This document shows, piece by piece, positions 8,255 to 16,877 of a stretch of 64,000 nt of DNA (the first letter of the stretch is position 1; the number at the start of each line of letters is the position of its first letter). The stretch comes from Iodidimonas sp. SYSU 1G8. Its GTDB lineage: Bacteria; Pseudomonadota; Alphaproteobacteria; SMXS01. Under the pieces are notes generated by a model, which made no database searches, was not told where the DNA came from, and was given only the letters and a program-made list of their open reading frames with translations. The translations under genes and the position numbers were made by a program. Where the stretch lies: contig NZ_JBBYXJ010000002.1 of the NCBI RefSeq assembly GCF_039655775.1, positions 1,240,001 to 1,304,000 on the forward strand. Direction: 5' to 3'.

Positions 8255-8971
8255 ATGAATATTGTCAGCCGGATCGAACAGTTTGATTTTGGCCGTGTCT
8301 TTACCGGTCTGCCCGAATTGCCGGGCGCGCCGGACGGCTGTGATCGCGACCTGACGCGGCAGCTTCTCGACCTTCAGTCGGAGCTGGAAAGGCTCCGGTC
8401 GGATCATCGGGCGGAACTGGCCGTCGTCCGCGCGGAAGCGTTCCAGGCCGGGCTTGACCAGGCCCGGCGGGAAACCGAGATGGCGACGCTTCAGGCCGTG
8501 GACGCGGTGCAGGCCGAACTGGAACAGATGGCGGGCGCCCAGGAGGCGGTGACCGCGGCGCTGACACGGGATGCGGCGGAACTGGCCCTGGTGGCGGCGG
8601 ACGTTCTGGCGGGCTGGGCTCTCGATGTCCGGCCGGCCGAGGCCATCGAGCAGGCGGTGTCGCGGATCATCGGCCGCGAAGCGCGCGGGCGGCGGATCGA
8701 GATCAGGGTCCATCCCGACCTCGTGGCGCCGATCCGCGAACGGCTGGCGGCAGAGCCGGCGGATGGAGCGGAACAGACGCGCCTCGTTGTGCTGGCTGAT
8801 GCGGCCCTTTCCCGCGGTGACGCGCGCGTCAGCTGGGATCTCGGCGGTCTGGTGCTCGATGCCGCGGCACGGCGGGACGCCATCCTCGCCGAACTGGCGC
8901 CGGTGCTCGATCCACCGCGCGACAGCGATGCCGCCATCGTGACGTCGCTGGCGGCCCGCCGCGCCGCCTGA
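8255..8971 (+). CDS. fliH: Flagellar export regulator FliH
   Basis: FliH binds and regulates the export ATPase FliI; fliI itself is not in this window. The 238-aa protein has a glutamate/alanine-rich coiled-coil middle (about residues 35-100) and a C-terminal globular part containing ADVLAGWALDVRPAEAIEQAVSRIIG and IRVHPDLVAPIRERLAA, plus the characteristic RLVVLADAALSRGDARVSWDLGGLVLD, which corresponds to the FliH/SctL double-psi-like motif. It follows fliG by 33 nt. The two are likely cotranscribed. Confidence 0.85.
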   Translation: MNIVSRIEQFDFGRVFTGLPELPGAPDGCDRDLTRQLLDLQSELERLRSDHRAELAVVRAEAFQAGLDQARRETEMATLQAVDAVQAELEQMAGAQEAVTAALTRDAAELALVAADVLAGWALDVRPAEAIEQAVSRIIGREARGRRIEIRVHPDLVAPIRERLAAEPADGAEQTRLVVLADAALSRGDARVSWDLGGLVLDAAARRDAILAELAPVLDPPRDSDAAIVTSLAARRAA

Positions 8972-8975
8972 TCAT

Positions 8976-9012
8976 CCACCCGGCAAATATTTCCCACCCG
9001 GCAGAACTTTCC
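8976..9012 (+). repeat. Tandem 19-bp direct repeats upstream of fliF
   Basis: Two copies, CCACCCGGCAAATATTTCC at 8976-8994 and CCACCCGGCAGAACTTTCC at 8994-9012, match at 16 of 19 positions with an 18-bp period. They lie between the fliH stop and the fliF TCCTATAAT box. The arrangement suggests activator sites, FlbD being the obvious candidate. A related GGCAAATTCTTCC precedes the flgC box. Confidence 0.6.
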
Positions 9013-9023
9013 GGCTCACGTTA

Positions 9024-9032
9024 TCCTATAAT
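9024..9032 (+). promoter_or_regulatory. TCCTATAAT flagellar promoter box, fliF
   Basis: ATCCTATAAT precedes fliF by about 40 nt and follows the tandem repeats. It is one of the eight matching boxes in the window. Confidence 0.7.
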
Positions 9033-9070
9033 TTTGTTGCAGGCCATCGGCCCTCGTCAACGAAGGAAGC

Positions 9071-10702
9071 GTGCTCACCGTGAATGGATTGCGAAACTCC
9101 CTGCTGAATCTGGGACTGCAGCGCCTGCTCATCATGGGTGGCGTGGCGCTGACCTTGCTGGTCGTCATCGGACTGGTCGCGTTCCGTGGGTCCGAGCCCG
9201 AAATGGGGTTCCTGTTCACCGATCTCGATCCGTCCTCGGCGCAGTCGATCACGCAAAAGCTCGCGGCCCAGAATGTGCCGTATCAGATTTCCGCCGATGG
9301 CGCCGCGATCATGGCGCCGCGCGAGCGTCTCGCCGAGTTGCGCATGGGCCTTGCCGGAGAGCGGGTCGGCGCCAAGATGGGCTACGAGGTGCTCGATGCC
9401 GAGGAGCCGTTCGGCGTCTCGGCGTCGCGGGCGAAGATGAACGAGACGCGTGCCATCGAGGGCGAACTGGCGCGGTCCATCGAAAGCCTGGATCAGGTCG
9501 CCGGCGCCCGTGTCCACATCGTCATGCCCGAGCGCGCCCTGTTTTCGGCGGAGGCACGCAAGGCGACGGCCTCCATCACGTTGAAGACACAGGGGCGTCT
9601 GCCGGGCAGCGCCATCGAGGCGATCCGTTATCTGGTGTCTTCGGCCGTGCCGGAGCTGTCACCGGAGAGCGTGTCGATCATCGACCAGAACGGTACGCTG
9701 CTGGCGCGGGCGGGCGAAGGCAGCCAGGTCAGCGGCTCCCAGCTCGAGGAGCGCCAGGCGGCGCTGGAGGCGCGGATGCGGGCCGAGGTCGAATCCTTGC
9801 TGGAGCCGATCGTGGGCGCGGGCAAGGCCCGGGTGGAGGTGGCGATCGCGCTCGATCGCTCCAGCACCCAGGAGGAAACCGAGACCTACGATCCCGATGC
9901 GCAGGTGATCGCCCGGCAGATCAGCGTGGACTCCTCGGACCAGAGCAATGAGAACGAGCCCGGCGCGCGCGCGGCATCCGTCGCGTCGCAACTGCCTGAA
10001 AACCAGGACCAGCCGGGCGAGGCGGGCAAGAACAGCCGGCTCGCCGCCAGGAAGGAAACCTCGGAGGACGTGACCTACCAGAACAGCCGAACCCGCAAGG
10101 TCAGCCAGGAAGCTCCCGGCAAGATCAGCCGGCTCAGCGTCGCGGTGATGCTGGACGGCGGCCCGAAAGGCTTGCCGGAGGCACAGGTCAAGCGCCTGAC
10201 GAGGCTGGTGGAAAACGCCGTTGGCGCGGATGCGGGCCGGGGCGACAGCGTGATCGTCGAGAGCATGGCCTTCGCGGCCGCGCCAGACGTGGACGCGGCG
10301 CTGGGCGGCCTGCCGCTCGGCATCACCATGGACCAGATTTTCAGCGCGCTGAAGCTGCTCATCATCAGCGCGACGGGCCTGATTGCCCTGATGATGCTGC
10401 GCTCGCGGCTGGGCCTGGGCCCGGCTCAGACGACGCCTGCTCAAGCCATGGCGCCGACCCTGCTGACCGCCCAGCCCGAGCTGGCCGCGCTGACGGCCCG
10501 CGCCGAAGCGGGGGATCCGCAGGCGGTTCAGCAGCTTCAGGCCATGCGGAGCGAACAGTCCGACATACCACGCGGCGAGGACGTCATCCTGGCGCAGGTC
10601 GATGGCGGCGTCCGCCTGTCGGCGCTGACCCAGGTGGGCGACGTCGTCGCCAGCAGTCCCGCCGAAGCCACCGCGCTGATCCGCCAATGGATGGCGGCAT
10701 AG
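9071..10702 (+). CDS. fliF: Flagellar MS-ring protein FliF
   Basis: FliF builds the MS ring in the inner membrane, the base for rod and export gate. The 543-aa protein has an N-terminal TM (LLIMGGVALTLLVVIGLVAF), ring-building motifs (FTDLDPSSAQSITQKLAAQNVPYQ; SLDQVAGARVHIVMPERALF; GSAIEAIRYLVSSAVPELSPESVSIIDQNG), and a second TM near residue 430 (LLIISATGLIALMMLRS). The C-terminal tail would bind FliG. GTG 9071 and GTG 9080 are both possible starts; the AAGGAAG ribosome site (about 9063-9069) is better spaced for 9080. It heads the fliF-fliN-flbD-flhA unit. Confidence 0.95.
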   Translation: MLTVNGLRNSLLNLGLQRLLIMGGVALTLLVVIGLVAFRGSEPEMGFLFTDLDPSSAQSITQKLAAQNVPYQISADGAAIMAPRERLAELRMGLAGERVGAKMGYEVLDAEEPFGVSASRAKMNETRAIEGELARSIESLDQVAGARVHIVMPERALFSAEARKATASITLKTQGRLPGSAIEAIRYLVSSAVPELSPESVSIIDQNGTLLARAGEGSQVSGSQLEERQAALEARMRAEVESLLEPIVGAGKARVEVAIALDRSSTQEETETYDPDAQVIARQISVDSSDQSNENEPGARAASVASQLPENQDQPGEAGKNSRLAARKETSEDVTYQNSRTRKVSQEAPGKISRLSVAVMLDGGPKGLPEAQVKRLTRLVENAVGADAGRGDSVIVESMAFAAAPDVDAALGGLPLGITMDQIFSALKLLIISATGLIALMMLRSRLGLGPAQTTPAQAMAPTLLTAQPELAALTARAEAGDPQAVQQLQAMRSEQSDIPRGEDVILAQVDGGVRLSALTQVGDVVASSPAEATALIRQWMAA

Positions 10703-10712
10703 GAGAGCGATC

Positions 10713-11063
10713 ATGACCGAGCAGATGCCAACCGCCGATGCGCTGGAAAATCCCAAGCCCGTCCTTCCCGACCTTGGGGCGGCCCCCGAGCACGCTGAAC
10801 CGGCGCCCGAGAGTGACGCGGCCGAGAGCCTGAAGGCGGTCTATGACGTGCCGATCCGGGTACAGGCCGTACTGGGCCGCTCACGCATGGATATCAGTAC
10901 ACTGATGCGGCTGCGCTCGGGCGATGTGGTCGAGTTGGACCGCCGCGTCGGGGAACCCGTCGATATTCTTGTCAACAACCGGATGATCGCCCGAGGCGAA
11001 GTGGTGCTGATCGATGGCCGGCTGGGCGTGACCCTGACCGAGGTCGTGAAGCAGGAACGCTGA
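10713..11063 (+). CDS. fliN: Flagellar motor switch protein FliN
   Basis: This is a C-ring switch component. The 116-aa protein has an acidic N-terminal extension (about 40 residues) and a SpoA/FliN domain: YDVPIRVQAVLGRSRMDISTLMRLRSGDVVELDRRVGEPVDILVNNRMIARGEVVLIDGRLGVTLTEVV. It starts 10 nt after fliF and its stop overlaps the flbD ATG. A second, shorter SpoA protein is encoded at 28,368-28,601, so the motor may contain two FliN-type subunits. Confidence 0.94.
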   Translation: MTEQMPTADALENPKPVLPDLGAAPEHAEPAPESDAAESLKAVYDVPIRVQAVLGRSRMDISTLMRLRSGDVVELDRRVGEPVDILVNNRMIARGEVVLIDGRLGVTLTEVVKQER

Positions 11064-12412
11064 TGTTCAGATCCTTCGACATACCTGTCCGCATGCTGCT
11101 GGTCGGCACCGGCTCGGGCGAGTTCAGGAGCGCCGCGGAGATGGCCCGTGACCAGGGCGCGCAGGTCGTGACCGCCGGGTCTGTGCCTGATGCCATGGCC
11201 GATCTGAGAGCGTCCGGGGCCGATCTGGTCATGATCGACGTGACGCTGGACGTGGGTGCCTTTCTTCGTCAGATGGCTCTGGAACGCATGAACGTACCGG
11301 TGCTTGCGTGCGGCATTGAGGCGCCGGCCGCCTTGGCCGTCGGCGCGATCCGTGCCGGCGCGCGCGACTACGTGCCGCTGCCTCCTCATCCCGAGCTGAT
11401 CGCCGCCGCCATCCTCTCTGTCACCAATCATGCGGTGCAGATGATCGGGGACGATCCCGCCTATCTGCGTGCGGTCGATTTCGGCCTGGCCATGAGCCGG
11501 GCCGATCTCCCGGTTCTGGTGGTGGGTGAGAGCGGCAGCGGCAAGGAGATGATGGCCCGCGCGATTCACGCGGCGTCCGGGCGGCCGGGCCGCTTCGTGG
11601 CGGTGAACTGCGCGACGGCGGCAACGGAGATGCTCGAAGCGGAACTCTTCGGGCAGGAGTCCGGCGCGTTCGAAGGCGCCGTCGCCCGGCGCCGGGGCCG
11701 TATCGAGGAGGCCGCCAGCGGCACGCTCTATCTGCGGGACATCGCCGCGCTGGAGAGCTGTGTGCAGTCGCGTCTACAGAGGATGATGGATACCCGCGCG
11801 ATGTGCCGGCTCGGTGGCAGTGAGGATATTCCCGTCACGGCCCGCATCATCGCCGGCAGCTGTCACGACCTGACAAGTCTGGCTGAAGCAGGCGCCTTGC
11901 GCCCCGAACTGCAGTCGCGGCTCGGTCTCGTCACCATCGGCGTCCCGCCGCTGCGCGAACGGCCGGCCGATATGGACGCAATGGCCGCGTATTTCGCGCG
12001 GCGTTTCGCGGTTCTGAACGGTCTGACCCCACCGCAGATCGATCCCGCTGCCATCGCCGTCCTGAGCGCCTATGGCTGGCCGGGGAACGTGCGGGAGCTG
12101 GAGCACGTCATGCTGCGTGCCGTGCTGCTGACCCGCGGTGCCGCCATTGACGCCGACGCCTTGCGATTGGCCGATGGAACGCGCCTCGCGGATTTGCCAT
12201 CCCGCTCGGCCGTGGCGCCTGCGCCGGTCGTCGAGGGGCTCGTCGGTCACACCGTCGCGGATGTGGAGCGCGAACTTATCCTCCACACGCTGGAGCATTG
12301 CCGGGGCAATCGGACCTATGCCTCGTCCATTCTCGGCATCTCCGTCAGGACCATGCGCAACAAGATCCGCAGCTTCATCGAGGCCGGTATTCCGGTCGCT
12401 CCGACGCTCTGA
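11063..12412 (+). CDS. flbD: FlbD-type flagellar regulator with altered AAA+ motifs
   Basis: FlbD is the bacterial enhancer-binding protein that controls middle and late flagellar genes in Caulobacter. The 449-aa protein has a degenerate receiver (1-120), an AAA+ domain (about 140-370) and a Fis-type HTH (NRTYASSILGISVRTMRNKI). Walker A is intact (GESGSGK, residues 155-161). The sigma-54-contacting loop reads GAFEGA (201-206) instead of GAFTGA. The Walker B region reads GTLYLRDI, so the canonical Asp-Glu pair is Arg225-Asp226. These substitutions argue against normal sigma-54 activation. Position between fliN and flhA, and FliX in the window, support the FlbD identity. Confidence 0.88.
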   Translation: MFRSFDIPVRMLLVGTGSGEFRSAAEMARDQGAQVVTAGSVPDAMADLRASGADLVMIDVTLDVGAFLRQMALERMNVPVLACGIEAPAALAVGAIRAGARDYVPLPPHPELIAAAILSVTNHAVQMIGDDPAYLRAVDFGLAMSRADLPVLVVGESGSGKEMMARAIHAASGRPGRFVAVNCATAATEMLEAELFGQESGAFEGAVARRRGRIEEAASGTLYLRDIAALESCVQSRLQRMMDTRAMCRLGGSEDIPVTARIIAGSCHDLTSLAEAGALRPELQSRLGLVTIGVPPLRERPADMDAMAAYFARRFAVLNGLTPPQIDPAAIAVLSAYGWPGNVRELEHVMLRAVLLTRGAAIDADALRLADGTRLADLPSRSAVAPAPVVEGLVGHTVADVERELILHTLEHCRGNRTYASSILGISVRTMRNKIRSFIEAGIPVAPTL

Positions 12413-12441
12413 CGGTCACGGCATCGAAAAGGAATACGCGG

Positions 12442-14523
12442 ATGGCCCCTGTGCTCGAGACCATGATGCGCCGTCTGGGCGCCAGCCGCGACCTGGTGCT
12501 GGCCGTGGGGATCATCGGTATCATCGGGATGCTAATCCTGCCCATGCCCGGCTGGCTGCTCGACATGGGCCTTGCGCTGTCGATCACGCTGTCGGTGATG
12601 ATCCTGATGACGTCGCTGTTCATCGAAAAGCCGCTGCAACTCTCCGCGTTTCCCACGATCCTGCTGATCGCGACCATGCTCAGGCTGGGCCTCAATCTGG
12701 CCTCGACCCGGCTGATCCTGGGAAAGGGCCATGAAGGCATTCACGCCGCCGGCGGCGTGATCGCGGCCTTCGGTGAATTCCTGATGGGCGGCGAGGCGGT
12801 CATCGGCCTGACCATTTTCCTCATCCTCATCGTGATCAATTTCGTCGTCATCACCAAGGGCGCGGGCCGTATCGCCGAGGTCGCGGCACGGTTCAGCCTC
12901 GATGCCATGCCGGGCAAGCAGATGGCGATCGACGCCGATCTTTCCGCGGGTATGATCAGCGAGACGCAGGCGCGCGAGCGCCGTACGGAGATCGAGGCCG
13001 AAAGCGGATTCTACGGCGCCATGGACGGCGCCTCCAAATTCGTGAAGGGCGACGCGGTCGCGGGCCTGCTGATCACGGGCATCAATGTGTTCGTGGGCCT
13101 GATCATCGGCGTGGCGATTCACGGCGTGCCGTTCGGCGAGGCGTTCAAGACCTATACCATCCTCACGGTCGGCGACGGCCTGGTCAGCCAGATCCCCGCG
13201 CTGATCGTTTCCACGGCGGCGGGCCTTCTCGTGTCCAAGGGCGGCACGGCGGGGAAGACCGGCGTCGCCCTGACCGAGCAGCTCGGCCGTTTTCCTAAGG
13301 CGTTTGGCATGGCGGCCTTTCTCATGCTGGCGCTGGCGCTGATGCCCGGGTTGCCGTTCCTGCCGTTCGCTATCCTTGGCGTGGCGACGGGATGGATCGG
13401 CTGGCAGATGCACCGCAAGGCGGAACAGAGCGCGCTGGCCGAGCGCCGTGACGAAGCGCGGCGCGACGCCGAGGCGGCGAAGGTCGAGGCGCCGATTTCC
13501 ACGTCGCTCGCGATCGATGCGGTCCGCGTCGAAATCGGTTACGGGCTGCTGCCGCTGATCAACGCCAGCGGGAACGAACCTCGCCTCGACGACCAGGTGC
13601 GCGCGCTGCGGCGCCAGATGGCCGTGGAATACGGATTTGTGCTGCCGACGGTGCGCATCCTGGACAATGTGACTCTGAAGGCGAACGAGTACGTCATCTA
13701 TATCCGCGAAACGGTCTCGGCGCGGGGCGAGCTGCGGCTCGACAAGCTGCTGGTCATCAATCCGGGCGGCGACAACATGGGACTGCCGGGCGAGCCGGCC
13801 CGCGAGCCCGTCTTTAATCTGCCCGCGCTCTGGATCGACAAGGATCTCAGGGACGAAGCCGGGGTGCGGGGCTTTACCGTCGTCGACAGCGGTACGGTGA
13901 TCACCACGCACCTGACCGAGATGGTCAAGGAAAGCATCGCCGACATGCTGTCCTACATGGAGACGCAAAAGCTGCTGCGCGAGGTACACAAGGATTCCGA
14001 GAAGCTGGTGAACGACATCGTCCCATCGCGTATCTCGGTCTCGGGCGTGCAGCGCGTCCTGCAGAACCTGCTGGCCGAAGGCATTTCCATCCGCGACATT
14101 CCGGGAATCCTGGAAGGGATCGCCGAGGCGACGGCCTTCACCCAGAACATCATGCAGATCACCGAGCATGTGCGCGGGCGTCTCGCGCGGCAGATTTCGG
14201 CGGCGCAGACCCGCGACGGCGCGGTACCGATCGTGACTCTTTCGCCCGAGTGGGACAACGAGTTCGCCGAAAGCATCATCGGCCAGGGGGACGAACGGCA
14301 TCTGGCCATGGCGCCTTCACGGCTGCAGGCCTTCATCGCGGCGGTGCGCGAAACCTATGACCGGCTCGCGGCAGATGGCAATATCCCGTGCCTTCTGACA
14401 AATCCCGCCATCCGTCCCTTCGTGCGTTCGATCATCGAGCGCGTCCGCCCAGCGACGGTCGTTCTGTCGCAGAACGAAATCCATGCGCGCTCGCGTATCC
14501 GGAATCTGGGAACTATCGGCTGA
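12442..14523 (+). CDS. flhA: Flagellar export gate protein FlhA
   Basis: FlhA is the large export-gate protein; its cytoplasmic ring docks chaperone-substrate complexes. The 693-aa protein has eight predicted TM segments in the first 330 residues, the conserved FHIPEP-type region (GKQMAIDADLSAGMISETQARERRTEIEAESGFYGAMDGASKFVKGDAVAG) and the soluble domain with IRILDNVTLKANEYVI and SRISVSGVQRVLQNLLAEGISIRDIPGILE. ATG 12442 is chosen because AAAGGA lies just upstream and the N-terminus matches the family. A longer in-frame reading begins inside flbD and is not supported. Confidence 0.96.
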   Translation: MAPVLETMMRRLGASRDLVLAVGIIGIIGMLILPMPGWLLDMGLALSITLSVMILMTSLFIEKPLQLSAFPTILLIATMLRLGLNLASTRLILGKGHEGIHAAGGVIAAFGEFLMGGEAVIGLTIFLILIVINFVVITKGAGRIAEVAARFSLDAMPGKQMAIDADLSAGMISETQARERRTEIEAESGFYGAMDGASKFVKGDAVAGLLITGINVFVGLIIGVAIHGVPFGEAFKTYTILTVGDGLVSQIPALIVSTAAGLLVSKGGTAGKTGVALTEQLGRFPKAFGMAAFLMLALALMPGLPFLPFAILGVATGWIGWQMHRKAEQSALAERRDEARRDAEAAKVEAPISTSLAIDAVRVEIGYGLLPLINASGNEPRLDDQVRALRRQMAVEYGFVLPTVRILDNVTLKANEYVIYIRETVSARGELRLDKLLVINPGGDNMGLPGEPAREPVFNLPALWIDKDLRDEAGVRGFTVVDSGTVITTHLTEMVKESIADMLSYMETQKLLREVHKDSEKLVNDIVPSRISVSGVQRVLQNLLAEGISIRDIPGILEGIAEATAFTQNIMQITEHVRGRLARQISAAQTRDGAVPIVTLSPEWDNEFAESIIGQGDERHLAMAPSRLQAFIAAVRETYDRLAADGNIPCLLTNPAIRPFVRSIIERVRPATVVLSQNEIHARSRIRNLGTIG

Positions 14524-14545
14524 TGCCTGAGATACCGTAAAATTA

Positions 14546-14554
14546 TCCTATAAT
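14546..14554 (+). promoter_or_regulatory. TCCTATAAT flagellar promoter box, fliK
   Basis: AATTATCCTATAATAG lies about 43 nt upstream of the fliK start, immediately after flhA. It separates fliK-flgD from the fliF operon. Confidence 0.7.
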
Positions 14555-14596
14555 AGACTTTGAAAACGCCCCGAGTGGGGTTAACTGGCGGTATGC

Positions 14597-16009
14597 ATGG
14601 ATATTGCGATGATGGGGCTGGCGGCTGTGCCGCCTTCGATAGCGCCTGACCTTTCCGCCGCGGCACCCGATGGGGTGTTCGCGGACGCCCTGGATGCTGC
14701 CGACTGCGCAAACGCCCTCATGGTGTCGCCGGATCCGGCCGCCGCATTGCCGCCGCTGGCATTCAACGGTCCGCGGCTGGCGTTCATCGACGCCGCGCCC
14801 ATTCCCGGGACCATGCCCGCCGCGCCGGAAAAGACAGCTGGAGCGAACCCATCGCCGCCGCCGGTGCCCGCTGCCGTCACGCCGCAGACCGCGCTCGCTG
14901 ATGTCGCGGAGCAGGCCGCGCCTGTTGCGCTCAAGCCGCAGGTGGAGGCGGGCGAGGCGGATCGCAGCGCTCCTGCCGAGAGCGAGGCAGCGGTCAGCAC
15001 AAGCGAGACATCGCGGCCAGACCAACCGGAGGACTCGGCGCCGGAGCCGTCGGCGACGCAGATCGCCGCCCCTGCCATGGCGCACCCGCCGACTCCGCCT
15101 TCTCTGTCCGTGAAGCCGGCGATGCCCGCCCTGGAGTCCGCGGTGGCACCCGGGGAGCAGGCGCCCGCCGACGAGACCGATGTCGACCCGGCGCAGACGC
15201 AGCCCGCCACGCGCCGGCGCAACTGGCCCGACGCGGTTGTCGGATCACCGCTGAGCGGCCCAGGACTGCTAGTTCCGGCCCATACCGCGCATTCCTCTCC
15301 GCTGTCGCCGGCCGGCGACGCGTCCCCGGAGGCGCGGCCGGGGAAGCCGGAGGGTTTGTCTGACCGGGCGGATGTCGGTGGTCGCGCCGGCGACCGCGCG
15401 GGCGTCCCGCACTCTGGTGCGGGGCCGCTCGAGGCGCGGCCCTTCGCCGCCGCGCCGGATCAGCCTGTCGATACCCGCATTGCCGCCGCCGCCGGGCCTG
15501 CCGGCGCGCCGGCGGCGCCCGCTTCCGCCGTCCAGCTCCCGCCGGGTCCCGTGCCGGCCCGGGCGGATGGCCATGCTCTCGCCGTGGCACCGGGCCGTTT
15601 CGGCCGCGACCTGGGTGTCGAGATTTCGCATCGTGTGCTCAAGGGAGATGACGAGATCACCATCCGTCTCGATCCGGCCGAACTGGGACGCGTCGAGGTC
15701 CGTCTCTCCATCGACCGGGACAACGGGCTGAAAGCGGTGGTGTCGGCGGACAATCCGGCCGTACTCGATCTCATGCGACGGGAGGCCGGCGATCTGGTGC
15801 GCGCTCTCGGCGACGCCGGGGTGCGCTCGGATAGCCAGTCGCTGCGGTTTGACGCGCGCGACGGCGGGTCGGGCCAGGGTGGTCAGACCGGCGGGCAGGG
15901 CGGACAACCCGACGGTCGGCGTCAGCCCGCCACGCCCTGGTTCGAGGAAAAGACGAAAGCCAGCCTGCGCCTCGCGGGCGCGGGCGGCCAGATAGACATG
16001 ATGGCCTGA
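14597..16009 (+). CDS. fliK: Flagellar hook-length control protein FliK
   Basis: FliK is a secreted molecular ruler that sets hook length and switches FlhB export specificity. The 470-aa protein has a long low-complexity Ala/Pro/Glu-rich N-terminal region (to about residue 340), typical of the ruler part. The conserved C-terminal Flg_hook domain follows: DDEITIRLDPAELGRVEVRLSIDRDNGLKAVVSADNPAVLDLMRREAGDLVRALGDAGV. Next comes a Gly/Gln-rich stretch (GGSGQGGQTGGQGGQ). flgD starts 9 nt downstream. The N-terminal part has strong GC bias, which creates many spurious frames. Confidence 0.88.
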   Translation: MDIAMMGLAAVPPSIAPDLSAAAPDGVFADALDAADCANALMVSPDPAAALPPLAFNGPRLAFIDAAPIPGTMPAAPEKTAGANPSPPPVPAAVTPQTALADVAEQAAPVALKPQVEAGEADRSAPAESEAAVSTSETSRPDQPEDSAPEPSATQIAAPAMAHPPTPPSLSVKPAMPALESAVAPGEQAPADETDVDPAQTQPATRRRNWPDAVVGSPLSGPGLLVPAHTAHSSPLSPAGDASPEARPGKPEGLSDRADVGGRAGDRAGVPHSGAGPLEARPFAAAPDQPVDTRIAAAAGPAGAPAAPASAVQLPPGPVPARADGHALAVAPGRFGRDLGVEISHRVLKGDDEITIRLDPAELGRVEVRLSIDRDNGLKAVVSADNPAVLDLMRREAGDLVRALGDAGVRSDSQSLRFDARDGGSGQGGQTGGQGGQPDGRRQPATPWFEEKTKASLRLAGAGGQIDMMA

Positions 16010-16017
16010 AAGGAAAA

Positions 16018-16698
16018 GTGATGACGACGATCGGCTCGACGGCGGGCGCCAGCCAGGCCAGCCTCCTCTCCAGCGCCAGTCAGAACACCGGCGGCTCGGG
16101 AGCGGATTTCAACATGTTCCTGAAGCTGCTCACCAGTCAGATGCAGAACCAAGACCCGTTGGATCCCATGAAAACCTCTGAATACACCCAGCAACTCGTA
16201 CAATATGCCCAGGTCGAGCAATCGCTGCAGCAGACGGCGACACTCAAGGACATGTTGTCACGCATGTCGTCGCAGGATATGGCGCAGGCCGCCAACTTCA
16301 TCGGCCGAGAGGCGCGCTTCGATAGTGCCACCGCGGGGCTGGATGCCCAGGGCGGCACCGCCGCGTGGAGCTATACGCTGGACCGTGCGGCGTCCTCGGC
16401 CACCGCGACCATCACCGACGGCAGCGGCAAGGCGGTCCAGCGCCTGACGCTCGATCCGACCGACACCGATGGACGCATCGTTTGGGACGGCCAGATGGCG
16501 AATGGCGTGAGGGCTCCCGAAGGCCCCTATACTCTGACGATCGCAGCGGTGGACGCGGCAGGCAAGCCGGTGACAGCCAGCATCAATTCAATGGGCACCG
16601 TCAAAAACGTGGCGCTGGATGGTAACCAGGTGATGTTGGGCATGAGCGGCGTCAGCCTGCCTGTGAGCTCTCTCCTGGCGGTATCCGCAGCGGACTGA
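16018..16698 (+). CDS. flgD: Flagellar hook cap/assembly protein FlgD
   Basis: FlgD caps the growing hook so that FlgE subunits can assemble. The 226-aa protein has the defining N-terminal motif (FNMFLKLLTSQMQNQDPLDPMKTSEYTQQLVQYAQVEQSLQQ), followed by a FlgD Ig-like/FLG_D4 region (WSYTLDRAASSATATITDGSGKAVQRL...GRIVWDGQMANGVRAPEGPYTLTIAAVDAAGKPV). It is probably cotranscribed with fliK. The hook gene flgE is not present in the window. Confidence 0.94.
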   Translation: MMTTIGSTAGASQASLLSSASQNTGGSGADFNMFLKLLTSQMQNQDPLDPMKTSEYTQQLVQYAQVEQSLQQTATLKDMLSRMSSQDMAQAANFIGREARFDSATAGLDAQGGTAAWSYTLDRAASSATATITDGSGKAVQRLTLDPTDTDGRIVWDGQMANGVRAPEGPYTLTIAAVDAAGKPVTASINSMGTVKNVALDGNQVMLGMSGVSLPVSSLLAVSAAD

Positions 16699-16877
16699 TG
16701 TTGGTGGCGCGCCGAGGGTCGGGCGGCAACGAAATGGTGAGGTCGCCAGTTTCCTAGATAAAAATTCCATAATCCGGACCAATTCAGTTGACTTCACCGG
16801 GACGTATCCTAGATTTCTTGGGCGCGCACCCCTTATCGTGCGAGCGAGGCGAGACGAGCGGGTCGAAGAGGACGAAG

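Noticed and set aside
12532-14301. 589-codon open frame antisense to flhA
   Set aside because: It has strongly biased Arg/His/Asp-rich composition with no family features and lies fully opposite a conserved gene; it is a GC-bias shadow.
16788-16877. Upstream TTG start for the XRE regulator
   Set aside because: It would add 30 residues with no pattern, and ATG 16878 has a GAGGA ribosome site.
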